A DNA stretch of 31,468 nucleotides, taken from positions 1 to 31,468 of the forward strand of contig CAKRSU010000022.1 in the NCBI GenBank assembly GCA_934401755.1, given 5' to 3'. The translations under genes and the position numbers were made by a program. The DNA is from an uncultured Oxalobacter sp. Lineage in GTDB: Bacteria; Pseudomonadota; Gammaproteobacteria; Burkholderiales; Burkholderiaceae_D. Of the stretch, positions 8,443 to 17,882 are shown one piece after another (within the stretch, counting starts at the first letter, position 1; the number at the start of each line of letters is the position of its first letter). Below the pieces are notes generated by a model. The model saw nothing but the letters and a program-made list of their open reading frames with translations, ran no database searches and had not been told where the DNA came from.

Positions 8443-9201
8443 TTAACTTTCCAATGGCTTTTTCTTTCTTAAATGATGGGCGCCATGATGCTTCTTTCCC
8501 CCTTCACCATTACCTGTCCCTAAAATAGGAATCAATTGCGACAATGCCTTACTTGCCGCTTCTTGTTCAGCCGCACGACGACTCCCTGCTGTTCCAGAGG
8601 TCCGCAGTTCATATTTTTTCACGAGACATTCAACATCAAATTCCTGCTGATGTGCGGCTCCACGTATTGCTGTTACCGTATATTCAGGTAACCCCATGTG
8701 CCGTCCTTGTAAATATTCTTGAAGCTGTGTTTTTGCGTCTTTGCCATCCGTATTAGGGTCTACATGCGCTAAAGTATTCCCAAATAGTCGCCCAATTACT
8801 TGTTGAACAACATGAAAATCATTAGCATCCAAAAAAATGGCACCTAAAATCGATTCAACCGCATCAGCAAGAAGTGAAGGTCGTTGAAGCCCGCCACTCT
8901 TAAGCTCACCGTCCCCCATTCGAAGAAAATTTTGTAACTTCAAATGAAGAGCAACTGTATGCAGCGCATCCTGACAAACAAGACTTGCTCGTACGCGCGA
9001 CATCACGCCTTCATCAATTGTTGGAAAACGACGATATAACTCCAATGCCATAACACAATTTAGCAAAGAATCCCCAATAAATTCTAATCGCTCATTATGA
9101 TGCGCACTGAAACTACGATGCGTTAATGCTAATAAAAGGAGATCTTGATTTTTAAAGCGATAATTGATCTCTGTTTCTAATACATTCAAATCATTCATCA
9201 C
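8443..9201 (-). CDS. rnc: Ribonuclease III
   Basis: Double-strand-specific endonuclease that processes the rRNA precursor and some mRNAs. The catalytic signature NERLEFIGDS (36-45, with Glu40 and Asp44) and the second acidic pair in ADAVESILGAIFLD are intact. A double-stranded RNA-binding domain follows (about 155-225; DAKTQLQEYLQ to AEQEAASKAL). The C-terminal tail of about 25 residues is His/Lys-rich (KKHHGAHH, RKKK), longer than in E. coli RNase III and possibly RNA-contacting. The start at 9201 follows AGGAG at 6-nt spacing. It is 6 bp from lepB. Confidence 0.97.
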   Translation of the reverse strand: MMNDLNVLETEINYRFKNQDLLLLALTHRSFSAHHNERLEFIGDSLLNCVMALELYRRFPTIDEGVMSRVRASLVCQDALHTVALHLKLQNFLRMGDGELKSGGLQRPSLLADAVESILGAIFLDANDFHVVQQVIGRLFGNTLAHVDPNTDGKDAKTQLQEYLQGRHMGLPEYTVTAIRGAAHQQEFDVECLVKKYELRTSGTAGSRRAAEQEAASKALSQLIPILGTGNGEGGKKHHGAHHLRKKKPLES

Positions 9202-9207
9202 TTTCTC

Positions 9208-10119
9208 CTACTCAATGCTTCCAAAATGAGTAATATGGCTTGGATTTAACCAAACAAAAAATGCCTTCCCGACAATAGAATCTTCTTTAACAAATCCCCA
9301 GAAACGACTGTCCAAACTATTGTCACGATTATCCCCCATCATAAAATACTGCCCCTGAGGAACTTTACACGTAAATCCATCAGCCGTATAAACACAATGA
9401 TCCCGGTTAGGAAAATCATCAGGATGCGGGACCCAAGGTGGTGCTTTTTCATGAACCCAAATTTGATGAACTCGATCAGTGCCTCCTTGTTTTTCTTGAT
9501 ACTGATGAAAATAACTCATTGTTTCATCATCAAGCACTCTGCCTTCTGGCTGATATTTGGATTCAATACCATTGACAATCAGACGTTTTCCACGATATTC
9601 AACGACATCTCCTCCCACTCCAACAACACGCTTGATATAGTCAATAGAAGGATCCTTTGGAAACTTAAATACAACGACATCTCCTCGTTTTGGAGCACCA
9701 AAACTAATAAATTTGCCATTACCAACAGGGTAACGCAATCCATAGCTATATTTACTCACTAAAATAAAATCGCCAACTTTTAAAGTCGGAACCATTGAAC
9801 TGGAAGGAATCCGAAACGGTTCCCAAAGAAAAGAGCGAATAAAGAAAACTGCCGCAATAACTGGGAAATAAGCCCCCGTATATTCAACCCATTTTGGCCG
9901 CTTTAAAATATCTTTTTCCAATTCACTTCGTTTAGAAACATCAAGCTGCCCACCTTCTGCTTTCACTTTAGCAACACGTCTATCAAAAGCCTTTAATGTA
10001 GCGTCTGCTTCAGCTCGTCGCTTTTTAGCTAAAACAAAGCGGTCATAACACCAAATAGCACCACTGATAATAAGCAAAATCAAAAGTATCAATGAAAAAT
10101 TCGCAAATAAAAGTTGCAT
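9208..10119 (-). CDS. lepB: Signal peptidase I
   Basis: Inner-membrane protease that cleaves Sec/Tat signal peptides on the periplasmic side. Two membrane segments (about 8-25 and 83-97) bracket a charged cytoplasmic loop, as in other proteobacterial LepB. The catalytic Ser108 lies in IPSSSMVPTL and the general base Lys163 in YIKRVVGVGGD; box E is GDNRDNSLDSRFWGFV. Length 303 aa. The gene begins 2 bp after the lepA stop, so translation is probably coupled; a GGTGGA stretch inside the lepA end is the only ribosome-site candidate. Confidence 0.97.
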   Translation of the reverse strand: MQLLFANFSLILLILLIISGAIWCYDRFVLAKKRRAEADATLKAFDRRVAKVKAEGGQLDVSKRSELEKDILKRPKWVEYTGAYFPVIAAVFFIRSFLWEPFRIPSSSMVPTLKVGDFILVSKYSYGLRYPVGNGKFISFGAPKRGDVVVFKFPKDPSIDYIKRVVGVGGDVVEYRGKRLIVNGIESKYQPEGRVLDDETMSYFHQYQEKQGGTDRVHQIWVHEKAPPWVPHPDDFPNRDHCVYTADGFTCKVPQGQYFMMGDNRDNSLDSRFWGFVKEDSIVGKAFFVWLNPSHITHFGSIE

Positions 10120-10121
10120 TT

Positions 10122-11915
10122 TTATTTATCATCCACCTGTAAAATTGCCAAAAACGCTTCTTGAGGAACCTCAACAGAACCCACTTGCTTCATCCGTTTT
10201 TTCCCGGCTTTTTGTTTTTCTAACAATTTTCGTTTGCGAGTAATGTCTCCGCCATAGCACTTTGCTAGCACATTTTTTCGAAGAGCCTTCACATTTTCTC
10301 TAGCAATAATCGTAGAACCAATCGCGGCTTGAATAGCCACATCAAACATTTGTCGAGGGATGAGTTGACGCATCTTCGCCGCAAGCGCTCTACCTCTTAT
10401 TTGAGCACTTGCTCTATGCACAATAATTGCCAAAGCATCCACCTTCTCATTATTAATAAGCATGTCGACTTTTACCACATCTGATGCCCGATATTCTTTA
10501 AACTCATATTCCATCGATGCATAACCGCGAGAAATCGACTTCATCCGATCAAAAAAGTCAAGCACAATTTCTGCCATCGGCAATTCATAGGTTAACCGCA
10601 CCTGATGACCATGATAATGCATATCAATTTGCACCCCTCGCTTTTGATTGCACAATGTCATCACCGATCCAACATAGTCTTGTGGCAAATATAAATTAAC
10701 GGTAACAATAGGTTCACGAATTTCTGCAATTTTTGAGGGATCTGGCATCTTAGAGGGATTATCGACTCGTAAAACCTCACCATTACGCATCTCAACCTCA
10801 TAAACGACAGTCGGAGCCGTTGTAATGAGATCCATCCCAAATTCACGCTCCAATCGTTCCTGCACAATTTCCATGTGCAACAGCCCGAGGAAACCACAAC
10901 GAAATCCAAAACCTAATGCTTGAGATACTTCTGGTTCATATCGCAATGCCGCATCATTGAGTTTTAATTTTTCTAATGAATCTCGCAATGCATCATATTG
11001 ATTGGCTTCAACTGGAAATAAACCCGCAAAAACTTGTGATTGAACCTCACGAAACCCTGGTAATGGCTCAGCTGCAGGCCTAGCAGACAAAGTAACGGTA
11101 TCACCAACTCGAGCCGATTTTAATTCCTTAATCCCTGCAATAATAAAACCAACTTGTCCGGCAGACAATTCAGGCAAAGATTTTGAACGAGGAGAAAAAA
11201 TCCCACAATCTTCGACTAAATATTCTGCGCCCGTTGCCATCAAACGGATTTTATCCTTTTGCCGAATTACCCCATTTTTAATGCGAACCAGCATCACAAC
11301 GCCAACATAGTTATCAAACCATGAATCAATAATCAATCCTTGCAAGGGGGCATCAGCATCTCCTTGTGGCGCGGGGACTTTTGCAACGACCATTTCCAAA
11401 ATATCTCTAACACCTTCTCCGGTTTTTGCCGAACAAAGTACTGCATCCGTTGCTTCAATACCGATTACATCCTCAATTTCTTCACGCGCACCATCAGGAT
11501 TGGCAGAAGGTAAATCAATTTTATTTAAAACGGGCAAAACTTCGACATTCAAATCTAATGCTGTATAGCAATTTGCTACCGTTTGCGCCTCAACCCCTTG
11601 TGAAGCATCGACAACTAACAACGCCCCTTCACAAGCAGACAATGATCGACTGACCTCATAGCTAAAATCAACATGCCCTGGGGTATCAATCAAATTCAAC
11701 ATATAAGTTTGCCCATCTTTTGCTTTATAACTTAATGTTGCGGTTTGTGCTTTGATAGTAATTCCACGTTCCTTTTCCAAATCCATGGAATCAAGCACTT
11801 GGGCTTCCATTTCTCGTTCCGATAACCCACCACACATTTGGATAATACGGTCAGCAAGCGTTGACTTACCATGGTCAATATGAGCAATAATGGAAAAATT
11901 ACGAATATTCTTCAT
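10122..11915 (-). CDS. lepA: Elongation factor 4 (back-translocating GTPase LepA)
   Basis: Ribosome-associated translational GTPase, homologous to EF-G, involved in initiation or stalled-ribosome handling. G motifs are clear near the N-terminus: [13 protein letters not shown] (P-loop), [14 protein letters not shown] (G2), [24 protein letters not shown] split across the G3 region, and NKIDLP (G4). The EF4-specific C-terminal domain ends with the basic run [18 protein letters not shown]. Length 597 aa is typical. No strong Shine-Dalgarno precedes 11915. It leads a tight run lepA-lepB-rnc-era-recO-pdxJ-acpS-nagZ. The expected rpoE/rseAB/mucD cluster upstream is replaced by ygiQ. Confidence 0.98.
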   Translation of the reverse strand: MKNIRNFSIIAHIDHGKSTLADRIIQMCGGLSEREMEAQVLDSMDLEKERGITIKAQTATLSYKAKDGQTYMLNLIDTPGHVDFSYEVSRSLSACEGALLVVDASQGVEAQTVANCYTALDLNVEVLPVLNKIDLPSANPDGAREEIEDVIGIEATDAVLCSAKTGEGVRDILEMVVAKVPAPQGDADAPLQGLIIDSWFDNYVGVVMLVRIKNGVIRQKDKIRLMATGAEYLVEDCGIFSPRSKSLPELSAGQVGFIIAGIKELKSARVGDTVTLSARPAAEPLPGFREVQSQVFAGLFPVEANQYDALRDSLEKLKLNDAALRYEPEVSQALGFGFRCGFLGLLHMEIVQERLEREFGMDLITTAPTVVYEVEMRNGEVLRVDNPSKMPDPSKIAEIREPIVTVNLYLPQDYVGSVMTLCNQKRGVQIDMHYHGHQVRLTYELPMAEIVLDFFDRMKSISRGYASMEYEFKEYRASDVVKVDMLINNEKVDALAIIVHRASAQIRGRALAAKMRQLIPRQMFDVAIQAAIGSTIIARENVKALRKNVLAKCYGGDITRKRKLLEKQKAGKKRMKQVGSVEVPQEAFLAILQVDDK

Positions 11916-12149
11916 GTAAATTGAATTTCAAAGATTGTCAGCAGAATTCAAATAAACTTTCTGCCATAAGAAATGATTATTTTATCAGAATGTATAAAAA
12001 ACCAACCTTTTAAGGACGATATATCAAATTTAAAGGCTAACTCCTAAATACCGCATAAAACTCAAATAAATCCATAAAAAGGCAAAAATATATCACTTCA
12101 CTCAATCGGAAAATACGTCTAATTCCCTGAGAAATAAATGCCTTAACTA

Positions 12150-14330
12150 TCATTTCTTCGTTTTTAAATGATAAGCGGTATTTCCCCCTTTTTTCCGCAC
12201 AATATTTCCTTTATGGGCAATTGAAGCGCCTCTTCTATCAGAATCAGAATGACTCCGCTTTATTGGTGCCGATTTCCAAGGCGGCACCAATGCATCAGAT
12301 CCTGTCCCAATCAGATTAGCATGCCCATGTTGACGTAACCACCCTCTCAAAATTTGCCAATTTTCTGGCGCATGATATCGCAAAAACGCTTTATGTAAAC
12401 GACGTTCTTGCCCTTTCTTTACGGTGACAACTTTTTCAGAGTCATATGATATGGGCTTTAGCGGATTACGTTGTGAATAATACATCGTTGAAGCTATTGC
12501 CATAGGCGTTGGCATAAATATTTGCACTTGATCCGGACGAAAATGATTCTTTTTAAGCCATAAAGCAAGATTTAACATATCTTCATCCGTCGCACCGGGA
12601 TGCGCTGCAATAAAATACGGCACCAAATATTGTTCTTTTCCGGCTTCCTGAGAATACTGATCAAACAATCGCTTGAATTCATTATAAGTCGCAATACCAG
12701 GTTTCATCATTTTTGAGAGAACATTGGCTTCCGTATGCTCCGGCGCAATTTTCAATAATCCCCCAACATGATGTGTCACTAATTCACGAATATATTCTGG
12801 CGATTTAATCGCCAAATCATATCGCACACCTGATCCAATAAAGATCTTTTTAATTCCAGGAAGTTTTCTCGCTTTACGATAAAGCTGAATCAAATGGCTA
12901 TGATCTGTATTTAAATTCTTACAAATAGCAGGATAAACACATGATAATCGCCGACAAACTTTTTGTGCTTTAGCATTATTACACCCTAAGCGATACATAT
13001 TAGCAGAAGGTCCGCCCAAATCAGAAATAAATCCAGTAAATCCTTCAACATGATCTCGAATTTCTTCAATTTCCTTAAGAATGGAAGCTTCAGAACGATT
13101 TTGAATAATGCGTCCTTCATGTTCAGTAATCGAACAGAATGTACATCCTCCAAAACAACCACGCATGATATTTACTGAAAAACGAATCATTTCCCATGCC
13201 GGAATTCGTTTCCCCTGATAAGAAGGATGAGGCGCTCGAGCATAAGGCAATCCATAGACCCCATCCATTTCTTCCATTGATAATGGCAATGGCGGTGGAT
13301 TTAACCAAACATCACGCTCTCCGTGTGTTTGTACCAATGCTCGAGCATTACCTGGATTAGATTCTTGGTGTAACACACGACTTGCATGCGCATATAAAAC
13401 AGGATCATCTTTAACCTGTTCAAATGATGGCAATCGAACAACCGTATTGATATCATTTTTTCGATGCAAACTAATAGAGTGCTTGCCAATATCTTTTGGC
13501 ACATCTTGGAGATCTTTTTTCCCTTGCATCTGCCCTTTTTGTTTCACTTGGCAAATTTCAACTTCAGGGAAATAAGGATTAGAATGCGGTTTAATGGGAC
13601 CGGGCTTATCTAAATGTGACGAATCAATTTCTAACCAATCTTCCGATGGCATCCATCCCCTTGGCACCATAAATGCCGTCCCTCTTAAATCACGGATGCT
13701 TTCAATTGACTCTCCAGAAACCATCCGATGCGACAACTCAACAATTGCACGTTCTGCATTCCCATAAATTAATAGATCCGCCTTGCTATCAGGTAATACT
13801 GAGCGTCTAATTTTATCTGACCAATAATCATAATGCGCAACACGGCGTAAACTCGCTTCAATAGATCCAATAACAACAGGAACCCCCGAATAGGCTTCTT
13901 TCGCTCGTTGCGCATAAACCAACAAAGCGCGATCAGGGCGCTTTCCTGCCACACCATCTGGCGTATAAGCATCATCTGAACGAATTTTCCGCTCAGAGGT
14001 ATAACGATTCACCATTGAATCCATATTTCCTGCTGTAATGCCATAATACAAGCGAGGTCGTCCTAACTTTTTAAAATCAGCAACAGAATGCCAATCTGGT
14101 TGGGCAATAATTCCAACTTTAAAACCTTGCGCTTCTAATACCCTACCAATAATAGCTGCGCCAAAGCTAGGATGATCAATATAGGCATCGCCCGATATAA
14201 TGATAATATCGCAATATCGCCATCCTAACCGTTCCATTTCTTCCCGAGACATCGGTAAAAAGGAAGCCGCCTTTGATCGTTTAATACGACTTGATGTATA
14301 AGAAAATATATTTTTGGCAGATAACGTCAT
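12150..14330 (-). CDS. YgiQ family radical SAM protein
   Basis: Large radical SAM protein of the UPF0313/YgiQ family; substrate unknown to me. The N-terminal part has the family block [14 protein letters not shown] and [12 protein letters not shown] (about 24-58). A B12-binding-like fold is reported for this N-terminal region in the wider family. The iron-sulfur motif CFGGCTFC occupies 392-399 (CX3CX2C), followed by a TIM-barrel-like core with [15 protein letters not shown] and KIAPEHTE. The C-terminal about 45 residues are basic and low complexity. Length 726 aa is usual. The start at 14330 matches family N-termini but has a weak ribosome site. It is probably its own transcription unit between greB and lepA. 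Confidence 0.93.
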   Translation of the reverse strand: MTLSAKNIFSYTSSRIKRSKAASFLPMSREEMERLGWRYCDIIIISGDAYIDHPSFGAAIIGRVLEAQGFKVGIIAQPDWHSVADFKKLGRPRLYYGITAGNMDSMVNRYTSERKIRSDDAYTPDGVAGKRPDRALLVYAQRAKEAYSGVPVVIGSIEASLRRVAHYDYWSDKIRRSVLPDSKADLLIYGNAERAIVELSHRMVSGESIESIRDLRGTAFMVPRGWMPSEDWLEIDSSHLDKPGPIKPHSNPYFPEVEICQVKQKGQMQGKKDLQDVPKDIGKHSISLHRKNDINTVVRLPSFEQVKDDPVLYAHASRVLHQESNPGNARALVQTHGERDVWLNPPPLPLSMEEMDGVYGLPYARAPHPSYQGKRIPAWEMIRFSVNIMRGCFGGCTFCSITEHEGRIIQNRSEASILKEIEEIRDHVEGFTGFISDLGGPSANMYRLGCNNAKAQKVCRRLSCVYPAICKNLNTDHSHLIQLYRKARKLPGIKKIFIGSGVRYDLAIKSPEYIRELVTHHVGGLLKIAPEHTEANVLSKMMKPGIATYNEFKRLFDQYSQEAGKEQYLVPYFIAAHPGATDEDMLNLALWLKKNHFRPDQVQIFMPTPMAIASTMYYSQRNPLKPISYDSEKVVTVKKGQERRLHKAFLRYHAPENWQILRGWLRQHGHANLIGTGSDALVPPWKSAPIKRSHSDSDRRGASIAHKGNIVRKKGGNTAYHLKTKK

Positions 14331-14427
14331 GAATCAATACGATCTTGAACCGCTTTATCGTGTTATTTTCGATCTTAAAGTGCTTACTGATACAATATAG
14401 ATTTTATACTCCTAAAAATAAAAAACT

Positions 14428-14991
14428 TTATTTTTGAGGCTTCGGATAATTCACTTCAAGAATCTCTAATTTCTCCACGCCTTGCGGCGTATTCAAAACA
14501 ACAATGTCGCCTTCATGAGCCTTTATCAAAGTCTTTGCCATGGGCGATATCCAACTAATACGACCCTTTAAAGGATCAAATTCATCAACACCAACAATTG
14601 TAACGGTATTTTCTTCCCCATTTTCATGAGCATACGTCACAGTAGCACCAAAGAAAATCTGATCATTCCCATAATGGACACTAGGATCAAATTCTTCTGC
14701 TGATTCAATCCGTTTTAACAAAAAACGCAATCGACGATCAATCTCACGTAATCGACGCTTTCCATAAATATAATCTCCGTTTTCAGAGCGATCTCCATTA
14801 GATGCCGCCCATGAAACAATTGAAACGACTTTCGGCCGTTCTGTATCAATCAAATATAAGTATTCATCCTTAAGCGCCTTTAATCCAGCCGGTGTGATGT
14901 AATTTTTAAATCCTTTAGGTAACATTGATGCAGCACTTTGATCATTTTCTTCATCAATGCTATCGGACTCCTTGGTAAATGCTTTACTCAT
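14428..14991 (-). CDS. greB: Transcription elongation factor GreB
   Basis: Binds the RNA polymerase secondary channel and stimulates cleavage of backtracked transcripts. The N-terminal coiled coil carries the Gre tip with the GreB-type SNGDRSENGDYIYGKRRL segment including acidic tip residues, followed by the FKBP-like C-terminal domain (about 105-185). An acidic extension of about 20 residues precedes the coiled coil, which I recognise from betaproteobacterial GreB. The open frame runs to 15051, but that start would place the purF terminator (15010-15038) inside the gene; the ATG at 14991, with GGAAAAAG just upstream, gives 187 aa and is preferred. Confidence 0.95.
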   Translation of the reverse strand: MSKAFTKESDSIDEENDQSAASMLPKGFKNYITPAGLKALKDEYLYLIDTERPKVVSIVSWAASNGDRSENGDYIYGKRRLREIDRRLRFLLKRIESAEEFDPSVHYGNDQIFFGATVTYAHENGEENTVTIVGVDEFDPLKGRISWISPMAKTLIKAHEGDIVVLNTPQGVEKLEILEVNYPKPQK

Positions 14992-15000
14992 ATCTTTTTC

Positions 15001-15038
15001 CAAAAACAAACCCGGAGCGAAAAAAAATCGCACCGGGT
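15001..15038 (-). terminator. Intrinsic terminator after purF
   Basis: On the minus strand an 11-bp stem (arms 15028-15038 and 15010-15020, one mismatch, GC-rich ACCCGG/CCGGGT base) closes a T-rich loop and is followed by TTTGTTTTTG. It lies 20 bp after the purF stop and ends only about 19 nt before the greB start. Confidence 0.8.
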
Positions 15039-15057
15039 ATCGCATCAACACAAACGA

Positions 15058-16596
15058 TCAATCATTACTACTTGATAAACGGAATAAATTAAGCTGATTA
15101 CGAGGACTATCATCAGACGGCGCAAATGCTGAATCTGGATGCAATCGAGACTCTTCTAATCGATCCAAATACTCAGGCGTCACATCTCCTGTAATATATT
15201 TGCCATCAAAACACGAAGCATCAAAACTGGTTAAAGCAGGATTAACATCTGTCACAGAACGTTTTAAATCTTCTAAGTCCTGATAAATCAAAGCATCAGC
15301 GGTAATCTCACGACGAATCTCTTCGACAGATTGCCCCATACCCGCAATCAGTTCTTGGCGAGTCGGCATATCAATACCATAGACATTGGGATAACGAACA
15401 GGAGGTGCAGCAGATGCAAACATCACCTTATTGGCCCCCGCTTCACGGACCATTTGAATAATCTCACGGCAAGTTGTTCCACGAACAATTGAATCATCAA
15501 CCAATAAAACATTCTTACCTTTAAATTCTGCCCCAATCGTATTGAGTTTTTGGCGAACAGAACGCTTACGAACCGCTTGGCCAGGCATAATAAATGTCCT
15601 ACCGATATAGCGATTTTTAATCATTCCTTCACGATATTCAATGCCCAATTTCATCGCTAACTGAATAGCTGCAGGACGAGAAGAATCAGGAATTGGCATA
15701 ACAACATCAATATCACCGATAGGTATTTCTCGTTTGATTTTTTCTGCTAAATATTCTCCCATCTTTAAACGAGTCGCATAAACAGATGCACCATCAATCA
15801 TGGAATCTGGACGAGCCAAATAAACATACTCAAACAAACAAGGATTTAAACTAGGGTTATCTGCACATTGCCGGCAAAATAATTCCCCCTCTAAATCAAT
15901 AAAAACCGCTTCTCCTGGCGCAATATCACGCAAAAAACGGAAACCCAGCCCCTCTAAAGCAACCGATTCACTGGCAACCATATACTCCGTTGTTCCATTA
16001 ACTTCAGCAGAACCAATACATAATGGACGAATACCAAATGGATCTCGAAAAGCGAGAATGCCAAAACCAGCAATATGAGCAACGGCAGCATAAGCACCAT
16101 GAACACGTCGATGCAAAACAGAAACCGCTTTAAATAAGGCATCTGGATCCAGTGAGAAACCACTGGACGCCATTTGAATTTCATGAGCCAACACATTAAG
16201 TAACACTTCAGAATCCGAATTGGTATTAATATGACGGCGATCATTCTTGAACATATCAATTTTAAGCTCATCGCAATTAGTCAAATTGCCGTTATGAGCA
16301 AACGTCATCCCAAAGGGCGCATTAACATAGAATGGCTGTGCTTCCTCTTCATTGCGTGCAGAACCGGCAGTCGGATAACGAACATGTCCGATACCGCAAC
16401 TTCCAGGCAGTGCTCGCATATTACGGGTACGAAAAACATCTCTTACCAAACCATTTGCTTTAAACATGGCAAATTTGCCATTATTACAAGTTGCAATGCC
16501 TGCCGCATCTTGCCCACGATGTTGCAATAACTGCAACGCATCATAGATCAATTGATTGACGGGTGACTTTGAAACTATGCCAACAATCCCACACAT
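15058..16596 (-). CDS. purF: Amidophosphoribosyltransferase
   Basis: First committed enzyme of de novo purine synthesis; it transfers the amide of glutamine to PRPP to form phosphoribosylamine. Class II amidotransferase domain first, with nucleophile Cys2 (MCGIVGIV) and the [12 protein letters not shown] and HNGNL motifs; then a type I phosphoribosyltransferase domain with the PRPP loop [14 protein letters not shown] (about 363-376). Length 512 aa is normal. The start at 16596 has GAGGAG at good spacing. Placed after cvpA as in most proteobacteria; an intrinsic terminator ends the unit. Confidence 0.98.
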   Translation of the reverse strand: MCGIVGIVSKSPVNQLIYDALQLLQHRGQDAAGIATCNNGKFAMFKANGLVRDVFRTRNMRALPGSCGIGHVRYPTAGSARNEEEAQPFYVNAPFGMTFAHNGNLTNCDELKIDMFKNDRRHINTNSDSEVLLNVLAHEIQMASSGFSLDPDALFKAVSVLHRRVHGAYAAVAHIAGFGILAFRDPFGIRPLCIGSAEVNGTTEYMVASESVALEGLGFRFLRDIAPGEAVFIDLEGELFCRQCADNPSLNPCLFEYVYLARPDSMIDGASVYATRLKMGEYLAEKIKREIPIGDIDVVMPIPDSSRPAAIQLAMKLGIEYREGMIKNRYIGRTFIMPGQAVRKRSVRQKLNTIGAEFKGKNVLLVDDSIVRGTTCREIIQMVREAGANKVMFASAAPPVRYPNVYGIDMPTRQELIAGMGQSVEEIRREITADALIYQDLEDLKRSVTDVNPALTSFDASCFDGKYITGDVTPEYLDRLEESRLHPDSAFAPSDDSPRNQLNLFRLSSSND

Positions 16597-16634
16597 GGGA
16601 GTCTCCTCATTAAAAATTAAAATGATGCCTCAAT

Positions 16635-17135
16635 CTAAAAGTTTATTCGTTTCGCTAAATAGTCTGGTAACCAAGGCAATGCCTTTTCTGCCAACGATAC
16701 CATTATCGGCGAGAACATTGCTTTTTGCCAAAAAGCCTTTTGTGGTAAACGGGTTAATCCTGCTAATAAAACCAACGTCATTGCAATCAGCATCCCTTTA
16801 CAGACACCCAATACCCCACCTAGCAATCGATCAAAAAACGATAAACCAATGATTCCCACTATTCCACGCAACATTCTGCCAGCAATCCAGACCAACAAAC
16901 GCGTTCCAATCAGTAACACCAAAAATAGTATGACGATTCCAACAGCATCTTCAGTCATCGAATTTGGCAACCATAATGCAATCATTGATCCAAACTGCGT
17001 TGCAACATAAAATGCAACCAACCATCCCACTAATGAAGCCGCCTCACAAATAGCGCCATGAGCCATGCTACGAAATGCAAAACCGCCAACGATTAAAACA
17101 AGCACAATATCAAACCATGTCAAAACACACCTCAC
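16635..17135 (-). CDS. cvpA: CvpA family inner-membrane protein
   Basis: Small membrane protein of the colicin V production family; cellular role only loosely defined (envelope homeostasis in some enterics). Four hydrophobic segments are visible (about 8-24, 28-50, 62-84, 104-127), with the family-typical start TWFDIVLV and a conserved Gly/Phe/Asp region FFDRLLGGVLGVCKG. Length 166 aa. The ATG at 17135 is given, but GAGGTG stands 6 nt before a TTG at 17123 that would begin Met-Thr-Trp-Phe-Asp, the usual CvpA N-terminus. It is 9 bp from the dedD-like gene and 38 bp from purF. Confidence 0.93.
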   Translation of the reverse strand: MRCVLTWFDIVLVLIVGGFAFRSMAHGAICEAASLVGWLVAFYVATQFGSMIALWLPNSMTEDAVGIVILFLVLLIGTRLLVWIAGRMLRGIVGIIGLSFFDRLLGGVLGVCKGMLIAMTLVLLAGLTRLPQKAFWQKAMFSPIMVSLAEKALPWLPDYLAKRINF

Positions 17136-17144
17136 ATCTGCTTG

Positions 17145-17870
17145 TTAGCGTTTCTTAGTCTTTTCTGCAATCATTCGACCAATCGGATCACCACTCACGG
17201 CTTTTTTCTTAGGAGCACTATCTTTTGCTTTTACTATTCGCTCCTTCACTTTGACGGCTTTATCCTTAGTTATTCGTTCTCGTTCTACACGATTTTTCGT
17301 TATGCGCTCTTCTGTTGAACGATTCGCTTTTTCCTTAGGCACTTCTTTACTAATAACCGTACGGTTATCCTTTGCTTTCGTATTCGATTCCCTGTCAGAT
17401 TTTTCAGTATGTTCACGAGGTTTATCAACGGAAGAAATAGGTTTTGCAACCGGCGCCGATTCAGCTTCCACAGGAGGAGCTTGAGTAGAAGGGGAAGTTT
17501 GTACAGGCGCTTCAACATCAGGAGATTGCAAAACGGATTGTTCTGGAACAGAAGAGGTTGGTTTTTCCTCTTGTATCGGCGCCGGTGTAGAAGGAACTCG
17601 AGAATTCACTTCGACAATGAGATTTTGGTTTGTTTGCTGCGGTTTTGACTCAAAAACAAGTGGTAATACAATTAAAGCGGCAAGAACGAGGACAACCGAT
17701 CCAATTAAACGGCGACGCGCGCGTTTTTTTTCTGGCAACTGAACATCATCATCGCTTGAATATCGAGAACGCCGACTCGGTTTTTTTCCTACTGGAAAAG
17801 TATTCTGGTTTACCGTTTCACGATTACCTTGTACTTTTTTACCACGGCGAAAGAAAGAAAAAAAATTCAT
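17145..17870 (-). CDS. dedD: DedD-like membrane protein lacking the SPOR domain
   Basis: The position between folC and cvpA, the short basic cytoplasmic head, and a single membrane helix (about 53-71, RRRLIGSVVLVLAALIVLPLVF) followed by ESKPQ and NQNLIVEV match the N-terminal half of betaproteobacterial DedD. Normally this cell-division protein ends in a periplasmic peptidoglycan-binding SPOR domain of about 70 residues. Here the remainder is a Pro/Ser/Glu-rich linker (about 85-150), then a highly charged Lys/Arg/Glu tract (about 150-241) ending EKTKKR, with no SPOR-like sequence. cvpA begins 9 bp after the stop, leaving no room for a frameshifted SPOR. Whether it still works at the septum is unknown. 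The start at 17870 has a weak ribosome site. Confidence 0.75.
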   Translation of the reverse strand: MNFFSFFRRGKKVQGNRETVNQNTFPVGKKPSRRSRYSSDDDVQLPEKKRARRRLIGSVVLVLAALIVLPLVFESKPQQTNQNLIVEVNSRVPSTPAPIQEEKPTSSVPEQSVLQSPDVEAPVQTSPSTQAPPVEAESAPVAKPISSVDKPREHTEKSDRESNTKAKDNRTVISKEVPKEKANRSTEERITKNRVERERITKDKAVKVKERIVKAKDSAPKKKAVSGDPIGRMIAEKTKKR

Positions 17871-17882
17871 GCCATTAAGATA

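Noticed and set aside
14400..14445. AT-only inverted repeat over the greB stop (AAAAATAAA / TTTATTTTT) as a terminator
   Set aside because: The stem has almost no GC and no separate U-tract; too weak to call in this AT-rich DNA.
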